A stretch of 64,000 bases of DNA from Arthrobacter sp. ZGTC131 (GCF_002929275.1 NZ_PJIK01000005.1:124001-188000), one strand, 5' to 3'. Counted from the first letter of the stretch, positions 1 through 10,605 are shown. The notes: a model not told the origin generated them from the sequence alone. A program made the numbers and translations.

Positions 1-73
1 GCCCCGTCCCCAGAAGTTCCGCCACTACCGAAATGGCGTACAGCCCGCGCCCGCTGCTGCGTTGGTGTGCCAT
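1..73 (-). CDS. MerR-family regulator, HspR-like (5' end only)
   Basis: Only the first 24 codons are in the window; the gene runs off the left edge. The peptide starts MAHQRSSGRGLYAISVVAEL, which matches the beginning of MerR-type winged-helix regulators, where 'YAISVVAELxGT' leads into the first recognition helix. A GAGGA ribosome binding site lies about 7 nt before the ATG. It is divergent from a decayed hsp20 gene. In actinobacteria small heat-shock genes are often paired with an HspR/MerR regulator, so a heat-shock repressor role is an inference from family and position. No HAIR-type inverted repeat is visible in the intergenic region. Confidence 0.65.
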   Translation of the reverse strand, partial: MAHQRSSGRGLYAISVVAELLGTG

Positions 74-105
74 GCATTTTCCTCGATTTTGCTTGGATCT
101 TCTTC

Positions 106-134
106 TTGCAACAGTTTGTCACCAGTGCTATACG
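106..134 (+). promoter_or_regulatory. Putative promoter of the hsp20 remnant
   Basis: TTGCAA (106-111), a 17-nt spacer and TATACG (129-134) form a sigma-70-like promoter about 70 nt before the hsp20 start codon and inside the divergent intergenic region. It is predicted from sequence only. Confidence 0.35.
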
Positions 135-206
135 AAATCTATATCCGCTGCCACAGATATCCGGCGGTGGGTCACCGTGAAACCCAGACGCTGAAGGGAG
201 CGGGAA

Positions 207-490
207 ATGACGCTTATCCGCACGGACCCGTTCCGTAAGCTGGATCGGCTTACCCAGCGCGTCTTCGGAACAGCAGCCCGTCCGGCAACCATGCCGATGG
301 ATGCATGACAGGAGGACGGGGTATTTTTGTGGTGGCGTTTGACCTGCACGGAATCTAGCCCAACGCCGTGGACCTGAACGTTGAAGGGAACGTCCTCACT
401 GCCCGGGCGGAGCGCCGGGGATGCCACCCAGCCCAAGATGGAGCTGGTGGTTTCCGAGCGGCCGCGAGGTGTCTTCAGCCAACTTAGCCC
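207..490 (+). pseudogene. Hsp20 small heat-shock protein, decayed
   Basis: Hsp20-like peptide segments occur in order but in broken frames. ATG at 207 opens [20 protein letters not shown] and runs to an in-frame TGA at 306-308, where a Trp codon would be expected. The alpha-crystallin start then resumes in another frame at 329 (VVAFDLHGI, TAG at 356-358, then PNAVDLNVEGNVLTARAERR). A third segment, MELVVSERPRGVFS, lies in the original frame around 438-479. Hsp20 proteins of this group carry the same blocks in one frame (PFRELDRLTQ, FDLPGI, VEGNVLTVRAER, ERPRGVFSRQLFLG). At least two nonsense codons and two frameshifts mean no functional chaperone can be made. A GAAGGGAG ribosome binding site is still present before the ATG. 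Confidence 0.8.
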
Positions 491-715
491 TTTGACACTG
501 ACGGGGCAGCGTTGGGCAAGGGCACGGCCCCGTTCCTGGTCCCCGAAACCCATGAGGAGTCGCTGCCCCGGGCGCAATGGATCAACCCCGCAACCTTTGC
601 CGCCCTAGCCGTGGTGCCCATCCGGACCGAGCATGACACGCATTGCCCTATACGCGACACAGGCCTTGGCACCGTCGAGGTCTACGCGGACCGAGAATCC
701 GCAACTTCTCCTTAA
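488..715 (+). other. Unassigned open frame after the hsp20 remnant
   Basis: An open frame with a codon usage that looks coding (FDTDGAALGKGTAPFLVPET at its beginning, LPRAQWINPATFAALAVVPI in the middle) follows directly after the hsp20 remnant and ends with TAA at 713-715. It has no convincing start codon of its own; the only candidate is the ATG-like position near 512. I do not recognise the family. It may be the 3' remnant of another gene joined to hsp20 by deletion, or a chance frame. Confidence 0.25.
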
Positions 716-739
716 GCGTGGCGCGGCGGGGTCCTTGTT

Positions 740-1738
740 TCATCCAGAGCTGCTACTCATTTTCCGGGGGTGCTGAAAACCCACACGATCTACCCTGCGG
801 TGGTAAAGCATGCCAACATTTCCACCCAAAACGGCGCCTATCAGGCCTACGGCGGCAGCGACTATGCCTGCGATCAGATGGCTGATGCTGACCTGCCCTC
901 CGAAGAATGCAACGTCGGGAAAACCGTTGCTGGCGGGGCCGACATTCGCACTCCTGCCGATGATCATGCTGAGCGCAACCACGACCCCAGCCATGAGGAC
1001 TGCCCACAGCCACACCATCAGGCCTTGTCCAACGCCGTTGAAGCGGGCCATCCGCCCTGCCACGTAGCCGCCCGAATAAAAGGAAATGAAAACGATAAAC
1101 AAGAGGACGATCGTGCCGGTCATTCCTATCGTTTGTGAAGACGCCAAGCCGGATAAGACGTTCGCGTCCCAGCCTGTCAGCAGCCCGGCAGCAACACCCG
1201 CCATGGCAGCGCAGGCGGTCAGCAGAACTGCAATACCTAACGCTGACAACAAGCCGAAGAAGGCCGACCCGACCTTGATGCCACCGAACCGATCCTCTTG
1301 GCGTGCGACAACGACTTCACTGGTTACGGCACCCGAGCCACCCACAAGGAAAGTAGCACCGTGAGCACCTGTGTGATCGACGTAGCTGACTTCCTCGACG
1401 TAGCCGCTGGTGTCCTGAACGTATTCGGGTTCCTCGACGTAGCTGACTTCCTCGACGTAGCTGACTTCCTCGACGTAGCCGCTGGTGTCCTGAACGTATT
1501 CGGGTTCCTCGGTGTAGCCGCTGGTGTCCTGGACGTATCCGGGTTCCTCGAAGTAGCTGACTTCCTCGGCGTAGCCACTGGTGTCCTGAACAGAAACTAT
1601 GGCCTGCGTCGCGCCGGGGTCTTCGGCATAGCGGTAGTCGACAGTATCGTCATAAGCGAGGTCATCCGCTGGACCGACCCGATCCGGACTGCCTTCATAA
1701 TCCTGCGGCCCTCCGTTGGGAACCACTGCGCTGCCCAT
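740..1738 (-). CDS. Four-TM membrane protein with Tyr/Glu-rich repeat N-terminus
   Basis: The 332-residue protein has two parts. Residues about 50-120 are a repeat region built from 6-7 residue acidic units each ending in Tyr (VEEVSY, VEEPEY, VQDTSGY and variants). Residues about 157-308 hold four hydrophobic segments (157-187, 206-226, 238-260, 285-308), followed by a short basic tail (YHRRVDR). The membrane part resembles uncharacterised actinobacterial integral membrane proteins. The ATG at 1738 is preferred over the adjacent GTG at 1741 because AAGGA lies 6 nt before it. The function is unknown. The long acidic, Tyr-rich, probably unstructured cytoplasmic tail suggests a protein-interaction role, but that is speculation. 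It is transcribed alone, with a recognisable neighbour only at a distance. Confidence 0.75.
   Translation of the reverse strand: MGSAVVPNGGPQDYEGSPDRVGPADDLAYDDTVDYRYAEDPGATQAIVSVQDTSGYAEEVSYFEEPGYVQDTSGYTEEPEYVQDTSGYVEEVSYVEEVSYVEEPEYVQDTSGYVEEVSYVDHTGAHGATFLVGGSGAVTSEVVVARQEDRFGGIKVGSAFFGLLSALGIAVLLTACAAMAGVAAGLLTGWDANVLSGLASSQTIGMTGTIVLLFIVFISFYSGGYVAGRMARFNGVGQGLMVWLWAVLMAGVVVALSMIIGRSANVGPASNGFPDVAFFGGQVSISHLIAGIVAAAVGLIGAVLGGNVGMLYHRRVDRVGFQHPRKMSSSSG
1379..1591. repeat. Coding minisatellite (18/21-bp units)
   Basis: On the plus strand the units are GTAGCTGACTTCCTCGAC (18 bp), GTATTCGGGTTCCTCGAC (18 bp) and GTAGCCGCTGGTGTCCTGAAC (21 bp), recurring in mixed order about eleven times with few differences. 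All units are multiples of three, so copy-number change would keep the reading frame of the membrane protein that contains them. Confidence 0.85.
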
Positions 1739-1741
1739 CAC

Positions 1742-2473
1742 GCATCCTTGCTGTTAGAGCGGACTTGTCACGTGCGGGATGGTTCATGGCGGTGGGCGGG
1801 CACGTGACCGACCTGGTGCCACCGCGAGACGGGCTGCGCCCTTCTGGTGTGCTGCGGTTTGCTTGGGCCGAATGGCGGGTTGGCGGGCCCGCCCCTGTAC
1901 CCTGCGCTGATGTCGCGGCTCAGGCTGGGTGCCGGGGAACGCCGGAAGGACAGTTTTCCTCACCGCCGCTGCCCGTTTACTCGCAGACGCAATCAAGAGA
2001 GGCTTCAACGAATCCAGCCGCGGGAAACGGAATTCCGTGTGGGGCGGTGGAGTTTCCGAATTGGCCCGACACGACACGACAGCCACCCCCGTCATTGGGA
2101 GTAAGGACCAACGAAATCTCGGGTGCCGCAGCCGTCACCGCAGTGTGATTACCCGGCGCCCTTATCCGTTGGGACGACTTTGACGGAGTCTGCCTACCGT
2201 CTGCAACGAATATTTTATCCGCCGCCGACCCAGCTTGAAAAGCAGTCGCCGGCGTTCCAGGACTAGCCTGGCACCATGGAGACGGGCCCCACCGAAGTCC
2301 GCGGCCCTCTAACCTTCTCCACCTTTCGGGGTGCGTGGATAACCGCTCGCCCTCGTCGGGTGATCTTCTTGGGATTCCACTCCAGACTTTATCGAGCAGG
2401 ATCACCAGCAGCCGGGGGAGTCCTCCGGGTGCCGAGGCGGCTTGCAGAGACTTCTCGGGTCCATCGACCTAAC
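1742..2473. other. Long region with no recognised gene
   Basis: About 730 bp lie between the divergent membrane protein and the lipid kinase. Open frames occur on both strands, but none shows a recognisable family, a good ribosome binding site or biased codon use. An in-frame extension of the kinase back to 2276 exists but carries no family similarity. I see no repeats or clear promoter. Confidence 0.4.
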
Positions 2474-3445
2474 ATGTCCCACATGAAGGTTGCCCGAGAT
2501 GCGCGCTCTGCTGCTGTGGTGATTAACGCCGGATCCCGCCGGGGGGCGGCGGCGCACGAACTTGCGGTCGACAATATGCGAAAGGCAGGCGTGCCGATCA
2601 ACTCCGTGCACCACGTACTGTCCGGGGCCGAGCTGGCCGGGACGCTCGATCGAGTGGTTGCGGACGGGCACGACCTGGTCGTTGTCGGTGGCGGCGACGG
2701 GACGGTGACCTGCGCCGCCGGTCGAGTTGCCGGCACCGACGTCATGCTCGGCGTCCTTCCGCTGGGCACCGCCAACGACTTCGCCCGCACGCTGGAGATA
2801 CCGAATAATCTTGCCGAGGCGTGCGTTGCCGTCGCAGAAGGGAAGGTGGTGGACATCGACCTGGGCCGGGCCAACGGTGAGCCGTTCCTCAACGTCGCGT
2901 CCGTGGGCCTGTCGGTGGCTGTTACCGAAGCTCTCAGCCCACGCCTGAAGCGACATATCGGGCCGCTGGCCTACGGCATTGCCACCCTGGGCGCCTATGC
3001 CCGGCACAAGGCGTTCCGAGCCCGTCTCGAATTCCCGGAGGGGGACCACGAGCCGATGGAACTCGAGGAACTGCTCCAGGTGGCCGTCGGCAACGGCCGG
3101 CATTATGGCGGCGGCAACACGGTCTCGCCGACGGCGGGGATCGACGACCACACTCTTGACATCTACGCCATCCTGGCAGCGCCGCTGCGGGAGCACGTGA
3201 GGATCGCGCGGTTGTTCAAGGACGGAAGTTTCGTCGAGCACGACCGGGTGTACCATCTGACCAGCCGAAGTGTCCGGCTGGTCACCGTGCCGCCGTTGTC
3301 GGTGAACCTCGACGGCGAGATTGCGACTGCCACGCCGGCCGACTTCACCGTCGAGCGCAACGCCGTTCACGTAGTGGTACCTCAGAGCAGCAGCAGCGCA
3401 TCGCTCGACGGACGGCGTGCTCCGCGAGAGGACCCGTCCATCTGA
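2474..3445 (+). CDS. YegS/DagK-like lipid kinase
   Basis: This is a 323-residue diacylglycerol-kinase-catalytic-domain protein. It carries the nucleotide-binding glycine motif VVVGGGDGTV (about residues 70-80) and the following GVLPLGTANDFART block that is diagnostic of DagK/YegS/sphingosine-kinase folds. The C-terminal part has the expected beta-sandwich motif VNLDGE (residues about 277-282). Such enzymes phosphorylate diacylglycerol or related lipids at the membrane with ATP. The frame is open from 2276, but family similarity begins at VVINAGSRRG, so ATG 2474 (or 2483) is chosen; neither has a strong ribosome binding site. The physiological substrate is not determined by sequence. Confidence 0.85.
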   Translation: MSHMKVARDARSAAVVINAGSRRGAAAHELAVDNMRKAGVPINSVHHVLSGAELAGTLDRVVADGHDLVVVGGGDGTVTCAAGRVAGTDVMLGVLPLGTANDFARTLEIPNNLAEACVAVAEGKVVDIDLGRANGEPFLNVASVGLSVAVTEALSPRLKRHIGPLAYGIATLGAYARHKAFRARLEFPEGDHEPMELEELLQVAVGNGRHYGGGNTVSPTAGIDDHTLDIYAILAAPLREHVRIARLFKDGSFVEHDRVYHLTSRSVRLVTVPPLSVNLDGEIATATPADFTVERNAVHVVVPQSSSSASLDGRRAPREDPSI

Positions 3446-3710
3446 GGGTTGATTGGCCGGGGGAGGCTGGCGATGTTGGATCAGATGCCGTCATCACGAT
3501 TCAGCTTTACATAATGTAGATTATCGGCGTTAACCAGTGGATAGCAGAAGTAGCTGCGAGAATTCCCGTGCATGCCAGTTGCGCAACGGCAACGGCAATG
3601 GCAGGTTCCTCGCATCTGCTGAGCGATTCGACGGTGGATAAACAAGGGCAAGTGTGCTTGTCTGAAGCCATTAACCGCAGATCAGGATTGTTCGGCGAGG
3701 TGACCACGGC
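3446..3710. other. Intergenic region with a small palindrome
   Basis: 265 bp without a recognised gene. The only structure noted is the 11-bp palindrome TACATAATGTA at 3508-3518, about 190 bp before the next start codon. It could be an operator, but nothing else supports that. Confidence 0.3.
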
Positions 3711-4337
3711 ATGAGGTTGACGACGACGACCAACGTCTCGGTGGACGGCGTGATGCAGGGGTTGGGCGGACCCGACGAAGACCGCAGCGGCGGCTTCGAC
3801 CGCGGCGGGTGGGCCATACCTCTTCTCGATACCGAAACCGGCGATTATCTTAACCAGATCTACGGCGGCGCGGCCGCGTTCCTGTTCGGCCGGCGGACGT
3901 ACGAGATCTTCGCCGGCTACTGGGGCGCGATGACCGACCCGAGCACGAACCACATCGCCGCCGCACTGAACAGCCGGCCCAAGTACGTGGCATCGACCAG
4001 CCTCACAGACCCTCAGTGGGCCGGCACGACCGTCCTGACCGGCGACGTCGCCGCAGCCGTCGGTGATCTGAAAGCCCATCGAGACGGCCAACTGCTGGTG
4101 CCCGGCAGCGGCGCCCTCGTCCGATGGCTGCTCGCCAACGGCCTGGTCGACCAGCTCGACCTGCTCACGTACCCCGTCGTCGTTGGCCAAGGCACACGGC
4201 TGTTCCCCGATTCCGGTCCGGACATCGCGCTCAATCTGGTCAGTTCGCGGACCACGTCCCGGGGCATAACCATCCAGACTTATCTGCCTGTTGGACGCCC
4301 GGATTACGCAACGTCCACGGCCGACCCCAATCAGTGA
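3711..4337 (+). CDS. Dihydrofolate-reductase-family protein (RibD C-terminal type)
   Basis: The 208-residue protein has the RibD-C/YyaP fold signature: an N-terminal strand with NVSVDGVMQG, FGRRTYEIFAGYW near residues 63-75, a central KYVAST strand, and the C-terminal VPGSGALVRWLL and LTYPVVVGQGTRLFP blocks that bind NADPH. Family members reduce pteridine- or flavin-like substrates and are often stand-alone proteins of unknown substrate. A GAGGTG ribosome binding site precedes the ATG. It is monocistronic, convergent with the UvrA-like gene. Confidence 0.88.
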   Translation: MRLTTTTNVSVDGVMQGLGGPDEDRSGGFDRGGWAIPLLDTETGDYLNQIYGGAAAFLFGRRTYEIFAGYWGAMTDPSTNHIAAALNSRPKYVASTSLTDPQWAGTTVLTGDVAAAVGDLKAHRDGQLLVPGSGALVRWLLANGLVDQLDLLTYPVVVGQGTRLFPDSGPDIALNLVSSRTTSRGITIQTYLPVGRPDYATSTADPNQ

Positions 4338-4366
4338 ACTAGCCGCACAGACCGCCGTGGCTCCGG

Positions 4367-6757
<2,391 letters not shown>

Positions 6758-6887
6758 CGTGGCTCCATCTGTTGGCGGGCCGCCCTCGCGGCCTTCGTCG
6801 GCGTCGTCTGGCTCTATCTAACCAGCTTCGAGCAGCAGGTCCGGCCTTCTTTCGCGTCGACCCGCGTCGACTCCGGACCCCGCAGAA

Positions 6888-7244
6888 TCATCGGTCCTCG
6901 AGCAGCCCGAGCACGTTGCCGTCGGGATCGGTGACCGTGGCCACCCGGCGGCCCCCGCCGACGCCGCGCGCGGGGTCCTTCACGGTGGCGCCCGCGGCGG
7001 TCACCTCGGCCAGCTTCGCCTCGAGGTCCTCCACATGCCAGTAGGCCACCGGCGAGGTCATGCTCTGCGGTCCGCCGCCCGGCACCAGCCCAATGTGCTG
7101 ACCGGCGGCCTCGAAGCCGACGTAGTCGGGACCCTCGGTTTGCGGCGGTACGCCGAGCAGGGCGGCGTACACCGCTGTGGCCGCCGCCAGGTCGGAAACG
7201 GGATGCAACACGGTCTTGATTCCCTGGGTGGAAGAGTCGGTCAT
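6888..7244 (-). CDS. VOC/glyoxalase-family protein
   Basis: The 118-residue single-domain protein has two beta-alpha-beta-beta-beta modules: KTVLHPVSDLAAATAVYAAL at the start, VAYWHVEDLEAKL in the middle and VATVTDPDGNVLGLLE at the end. These are typical of the vicinal-oxygen-chelate superfamily, which includes bleomycin-resistance proteins and glyoxalases. ATG 7244 is chosen because AGGAG lies 5 nt upstream; the GTG at 7248-7250 directly abuts the Shine-Dalgarno sequence. It lies upstream of, and co-directional with, the UvrA-like gene, with about 130 bp between them, so the two could form a small resistance unit. The substrate is unknown. Confidence 0.85.
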   Translation of the reverse strand: MTDSSTQGIKTVLHPVSDLAAATAVYAALLGVPPQTEGPDYVGFEAAGQHIGLVPGGGPQSMTSPVAYWHVEDLEAKLAEVTAAGATVKDPARGVGGGRRVATVTDPDGNVLGLLEDR

Positions 7245-7250
7245 GATCAC

Positions 7251-7588
7251 TCCTGAGGTCGTGGGCCTGGTCGAATGTGTTTGGCTAAGGGCGAAGAAAG
7301 CCCGATTGCCCCGGATGGCGATTTCGCCGTCGGCTGTTCGTCTTCATCGGGCGGAGCCCGTAAGCGGGAGCGCACCGCGGGGACCACCTCCGGGGTGGTC
7401 ACATGCGAGAGATCGTGCCACGTCATACCGGTGTTGTCTAGCGCCGCCGGCGTCCCGCAGACAGCGGCGAATCACGTCCCAGCGGCGCAAGGAACCCCAC
7501 TCCGACAGGCCATACGTGCTGGTCAGCGGGACCATCCGGTCCGCACGCCTCCATTGTCTTAAGCTGCCGTCTCGCTAAGAATGAACCA
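7251..7588. other. Upstream region of the type III polyketide operon
   Basis: About 340 bp between divergent genes. It must hold the promoters of the VOC gene and of the polyketide operon. The best sigma-70-like match near the polyketide start (TTGTCT at 7554 with TAAGAA at 7576) is weak and has a 16-nt spacer. No coding sequence is recognised. Confidence 0.3.
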
Positions 7589-8773
7589 ATGACGGTCTAT
7601 GTGCGAGCCCTCGAAACCGCTGTCCCACCGACGCTGCTGATCCAGACGGAAGCCCGTGACGTTTTCGCCGCCCAGCCCGGCCTGACGCGGCTCGGCACAC
7701 GGCTGGTTTCCACCTGCTTCGACTCGGCCGCCATAGATACGCGGTACACGGCGGTGCGGGAGCTGACTATGGATTCCCGGGCAGAGAATCCGCAATTCTT
7801 CGACCCCGAGACCGGCCTGCTCCGCAGCCCCAGCACCAAGGCACGCAACGACCTTTTCGCCGCCGAGGCCACCAAGCTTTTCATCGAGGCGGCCCATGCG
7901 GCCGTCGCCAAATGCGCCGGCATCGATCCGCTTGACATAACTCACCTCATCACCGTCTCGTGCACCGGCTTCTTCAACCCCGGCCCCGACTACAAGATCG
8001 TGCGCGCCCTGGGGCTCAACCCGGCCGTGCAGCGGTACCACCTGGGCTTCATGGGCTGCTACGCGGCGTTTCCGGCGCTCCGTGCCGCTAAGTCCTTCTG
8101 TGAGGCGGACCCGGAGGCCGTCGTCCTGGTCGTGTGCGCGGAACTCTGCTCGCTCCATGTCCGGACATCCAACGATCCGGACACCATCATGGGGTCGGCG
8201 CTGTTTGCGGACGGCGCCGCGGCCGCCGTCGTGACGGCGCGTGAGGTTCCGGAATCGACTGCGCTGCTCCATCTGGACCACTTCGAGACCGTCCTGACTC
8301 CCGTTGGTGAGGACTCAATGGCCTGGAACATCGGCGACGAGGGATTTGAAATGGTGCTCGGCAACTACGTGCCGCACATCATCGACGACCACATCGTGGG
8401 CGCCCTGGAGCCGCTGCTTGCCCGTGACGCCTCACTGCGGGGCCTCCCCTACCGGGACATCACCCACTGGGCCATCCATCCCGGCGGCCGGAGCATCCTG
8501 GACAAGGTGCAGTCCCGGCTGGAGCTGACGGACGAACAGCTGGTCCCGGCCCGCGAAACGCTGAGGAACTTCGGCAATATGAGCAGCGCCACGGTGCTGT
8601 TTGTCCTCAAGCACATCCTCGAGCTCCCGCCGCGGGATGGCGATGAACGCATCTGCTCGATGGCGTTTGGGCCCGGGCTGACCGTGGAGACTGGACTATT
8701 CACCAAGGTGCGGCAGCCAGTGCCGGACACCCCGGTGCCCGCTGCCGCTGAGGCCGAATCGTCCCTCGCCTGA
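7589..8773 (+). CDS. Type III polyketide synthase
   Basis: This 394-residue protein has the length of chalcone-synthase-fold enzymes. The catalytic triad is visible: Cys157 in GFMGCYAAF, His in WAIHPGGRSIL and Asn in LRNFGNMSSAT. The C-terminal MAFGPGLTVE loop is the conserved GFGPG block. These enzymes extend an acyl-CoA starter with malonyl-CoA and cyclise the product to resorcinols, pyrones or naphthols. The next genes encode a methyltransferase and a flavin monooxygenase, the same tailoring chemistry as the srsABC phenolic-lipid operon of Streptomyces griseus, so an alkylresorcinol- or quinone-like product is the favoured inference. The starter cannot be read from sequence. Confidence 0.93.
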   Translation: MTVYVRALETAVPPTLLIQTEARDVFAAQPGLTRLGTRLVSTCFDSAAIDTRYTAVRELTMDSRAENPQFFDPETGLLRSPSTKARNDLFAAEATKLFIEAAHAAVAKCAGIDPLDITHLITVSCTGFFNPGPDYKIVRALGLNPAVQRYHLGFMGCYAAFPALRAAKSFCEADPEAVVLVVCAELCSLHVRTSNDPDTIMGSALFADGAAAAVVTAREVPESTALLHLDHFETVLTPVGEDSMAWNIGDEGFEMVLGNYVPHIIDDHIVGALEPLLARDASLRGLPYRDITHWAIHPGGRSILDKVQSRLELTDEQLVPARETLRNFGNMSSATVLFVLKHILELPPRDGDERICSMAFGPGLTVETGLFTKVRQPVPDTPVPAAAEAESSLA

Positions 8774-8779
8774 CCCGCC

Positions 8780-9475
8780 ATGGGAATCCTGGGCGCCCGC
8801 GACACACACGCCATCGAGGAAATGGACCGGCCGGACTGCGATCCGGACCGACTGGACCGCACCTACAGGCAATTTGCGCTGGTCAACCGTGTTCTGTCCG
8901 GCTGGCATGGCCTTTATCGCAGCAGGGTCCGGCCGCTCCTCTCCACGACGGGCCCGGCCACCCTCCTGGACGTCGGCTGCGGCGGCGGTGACCTGGCCCT
9001 GCTGTTCGCCCGCTGGGCCGCCGCGGACGGGATCGACCTCAGGGTCACCGGCATCGATCCGGATGGGCGGGCTTACCGCTTTGCTGCGGGCCGCGAGCAG
9101 GCGCCGGGTGTGCAGTTCCGCCAGGCCACCAGCGCCGAGCTCGTCGCGGAGGGCAGGGTATACGACGTCGTAATTTCGAACCATGTGCTGCACCATCTGA
9201 ACGCGAGCGAACTGCAGTCGCTCCTCAGTGACTCGTCCGCGCTGGCCCTAAGCTCCGCGTTTCACAATGACCTGCGGCGCAGCGCGCCGGCCTACGCCCT
9301 GTTCGCAGCCGCCGCGCTGCCGCTCAGGGGCTCCTACATCCGCCGCGACGGCCTGACCTCCATCAGGCGCAGCTACACCGTTCCGGAACTCGCCGCCGTC
9401 GTCCCCCGAGGCTGGACAGCGGAGCCCCACTCCCCCTTCCATTGCCTCCTCACCTACCGCACAGGCGCGGAATGA
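8780..9475 (+). CDS. Class I SAM-dependent methyltransferase (polyketide tailoring)
   Basis: A 231-residue soluble methyltransferase with SAM motif I LLDVGCGGGDLALLFA (about residues 63-78), the acidic VTGIDPDG strand end and VISNHVLHHL at motif IV. It starts 6 nt after the type III synthase stop and overlaps the next gene by 4 nt (ATGA), so the three genes are translationally coupled. Probable role: O- or C-methylation of the polyketide ring. It is a soluble class I enzyme with no membrane segments. Confidence 0.88.
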   Translation: MGILGARDTHAIEEMDRPDCDPDRLDRTYRQFALVNRVLSGWHGLYRSRVRPLLSTTGPATLLDVGCGGGDLALLFARWAAADGIDLRVTGIDPDGRAYRFAAGREQAPGVQFRQATSAELVAEGRVYDVVISNHVLHHLNASELQSLLSDSSALALSSAFHNDLRRSAPAYALFAAAALPLRGSYIRRDGLTSIRRSYTVPELAAVVPRGWTAEPHSPFHCLLTYRTGAE

Positions 9476-10605
9476 CCGACGTCCTTATCGTGGGCGGCGG
9501 GCCGGTGGGACTGTATCTGGGTGCTCTGTTGCTTCAGCACGGGGTGGCGGTCCGGATCCTGGAGAAGCGGGCGGGCCGCAACAAGCACACCAGGGCCATC
9601 GGCATCCATCCGCCGGCGCTCGCAGCCCTGGACCGCATCGGGGTGGCCTCGGCGCTGGTCGACCGGGGCATCCCCATTCGCCGCGGCCGTGCCGTCAGCG
9701 CCGGCCGCGAGATCGCGCATATGCCGTTCGGGCCGGTCTCCGACCGCTACCCCTTTGTCCTCGCCGTCCCCCAGCCGGTCACGGAGTCAATCCTGGAGCG
9801 GCGGCTTCTCGAGCTGGACGGCGGCGCGCTGCTCCGCGGGGCACAGGTGACGGACATGCACGACGACGGCGGCCGGGTCACGTTCTCGCTCGCCGGAGCG
9901 GGCGTTCCGCCGCGCATGTGCGCTGCGCTCGCGGTCGGCGCGGACGGCGCCAGTTCGACGGTGCGCCGGCTCCTCTCAGTGCCGGCTGGCGTACGGCGGT
10001 ATCCGGACCACTACCTGATGGGCGATTTTCCCGAATCCAGCCCGTACGGCAGCGACGCCGCACTGTTCCTTGAGGAAGACGGCATTGTTGAGTCCTTTCC
10101 GCTGCCCGGCGGAGTGCGCCGCTGGGTGGTCAGGCTGGAGCAACCGCCGGTCCGTCCCGACGCTGCGGAACTCGCCGGGCTCGTCGCAGCCAGGACGGGG
10201 GTGGCGGTGGACGCCTCCCGCAACACCATGCTCAGCAGCTTCGGCGTCCGGTCACGGCTAGCCTCCACCATGGTGGCCGGCAGGACGGCCCTCATCGGCG
10301 ACGCCGCCCACGAAATCAGCCCCATTGGAGGGCAAGGCATGAACCTTGGCTGGCTCGATGCCGAAGCCCTGCTACCTGTCATCCTTGCCGCCCTGCAAGG
10401 CAGGCCGACGGGGGCTGCGCTTCGCCGTTTCGACGATACGCGCCGCCGGGCTGCCGCGGGAGCACGGCGGCAGGCAGAGGTGAACATGGCGCTGGGCAGG
10501 CCGCTCCCTGCCGGGGTGCTGCGTGCCCGAAACACGGCGATCGCCCGGGTGGCTTCCGTGGCTGCGCTCAACGCATTCGTGGCCAGACGGTTCACCATGC
10601 AGTGA
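9472..10605 (+). CDS. FAD-dependent aromatic monooxygenase (polyketide tailoring)
   Basis: A 377-residue PHBH-like flavoprotein: N-terminal dinucleotide motif VLIVGGGPVGLYLG, the DG fold AVGADGASSTVR around residue 155, and the GD motif TALIGDAAHEISPIGGQGMN around residue 275. Such enzymes hydroxylate phenols with NAD(P)H and O2. Its ATG overlaps the methyltransferase stop. An in-frame ATG at 9442 lies inside the methyltransferase and is less likely. Predicted role: ring hydroxylation, or oxidation to a quinone, of the type III polyketide product. Confidence 0.88.
   Translation: MTDVLIVGGGPVGLYLGALLLQHGVAVRILEKRAGRNKHTRAIGIHPPALAALDRIGVASALVDRGIPIRRGRAVSAGREIAHMPFGPVSDRYPFVLAVPQPVTESILERRLLELDGGALLRGAQVTDMHDDGGRVTFSLAGAGVPPRMCAALAVGADGASSTVRRLLSVPAGVRRYPDHYLMGDFPESSPYGSDAALFLEEDGIVESFPLPGGVRRWVVRLEQPPVRPDAAELAGLVAARTGVAVDASRNTMLSSFGVRSRLASTMVAGRTALIGDAAHEISPIGGQGMNLGWLDAEALLPVILAALQGRPTGAALRRFDDTRRRAAAGARRQAEVNMALGRPLPAGVLRARNTAIARVASVAALNAFVARRFTMQ

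Noticed and set aside
1379-1591. CRISPR-like array
   Set aside because: The repeats are contiguous 18/21-bp coding units without unique spacers; no cas genes are in the window.
1298-1807. Plus-strand frame with repeated DVADFLDVAAGVLNVFGFL-like peptide
   Set aside because: It is only the antisense reading of the minisatellite; the minus-strand frame has membrane helices and a ribosome binding site.
2180-2216. TTGACG and TATTTT as a promoter of the lipid kinase
   Set aside because: Spacer is about 25 nt, far from 16-18; not credible as a sigma-70 promoter.
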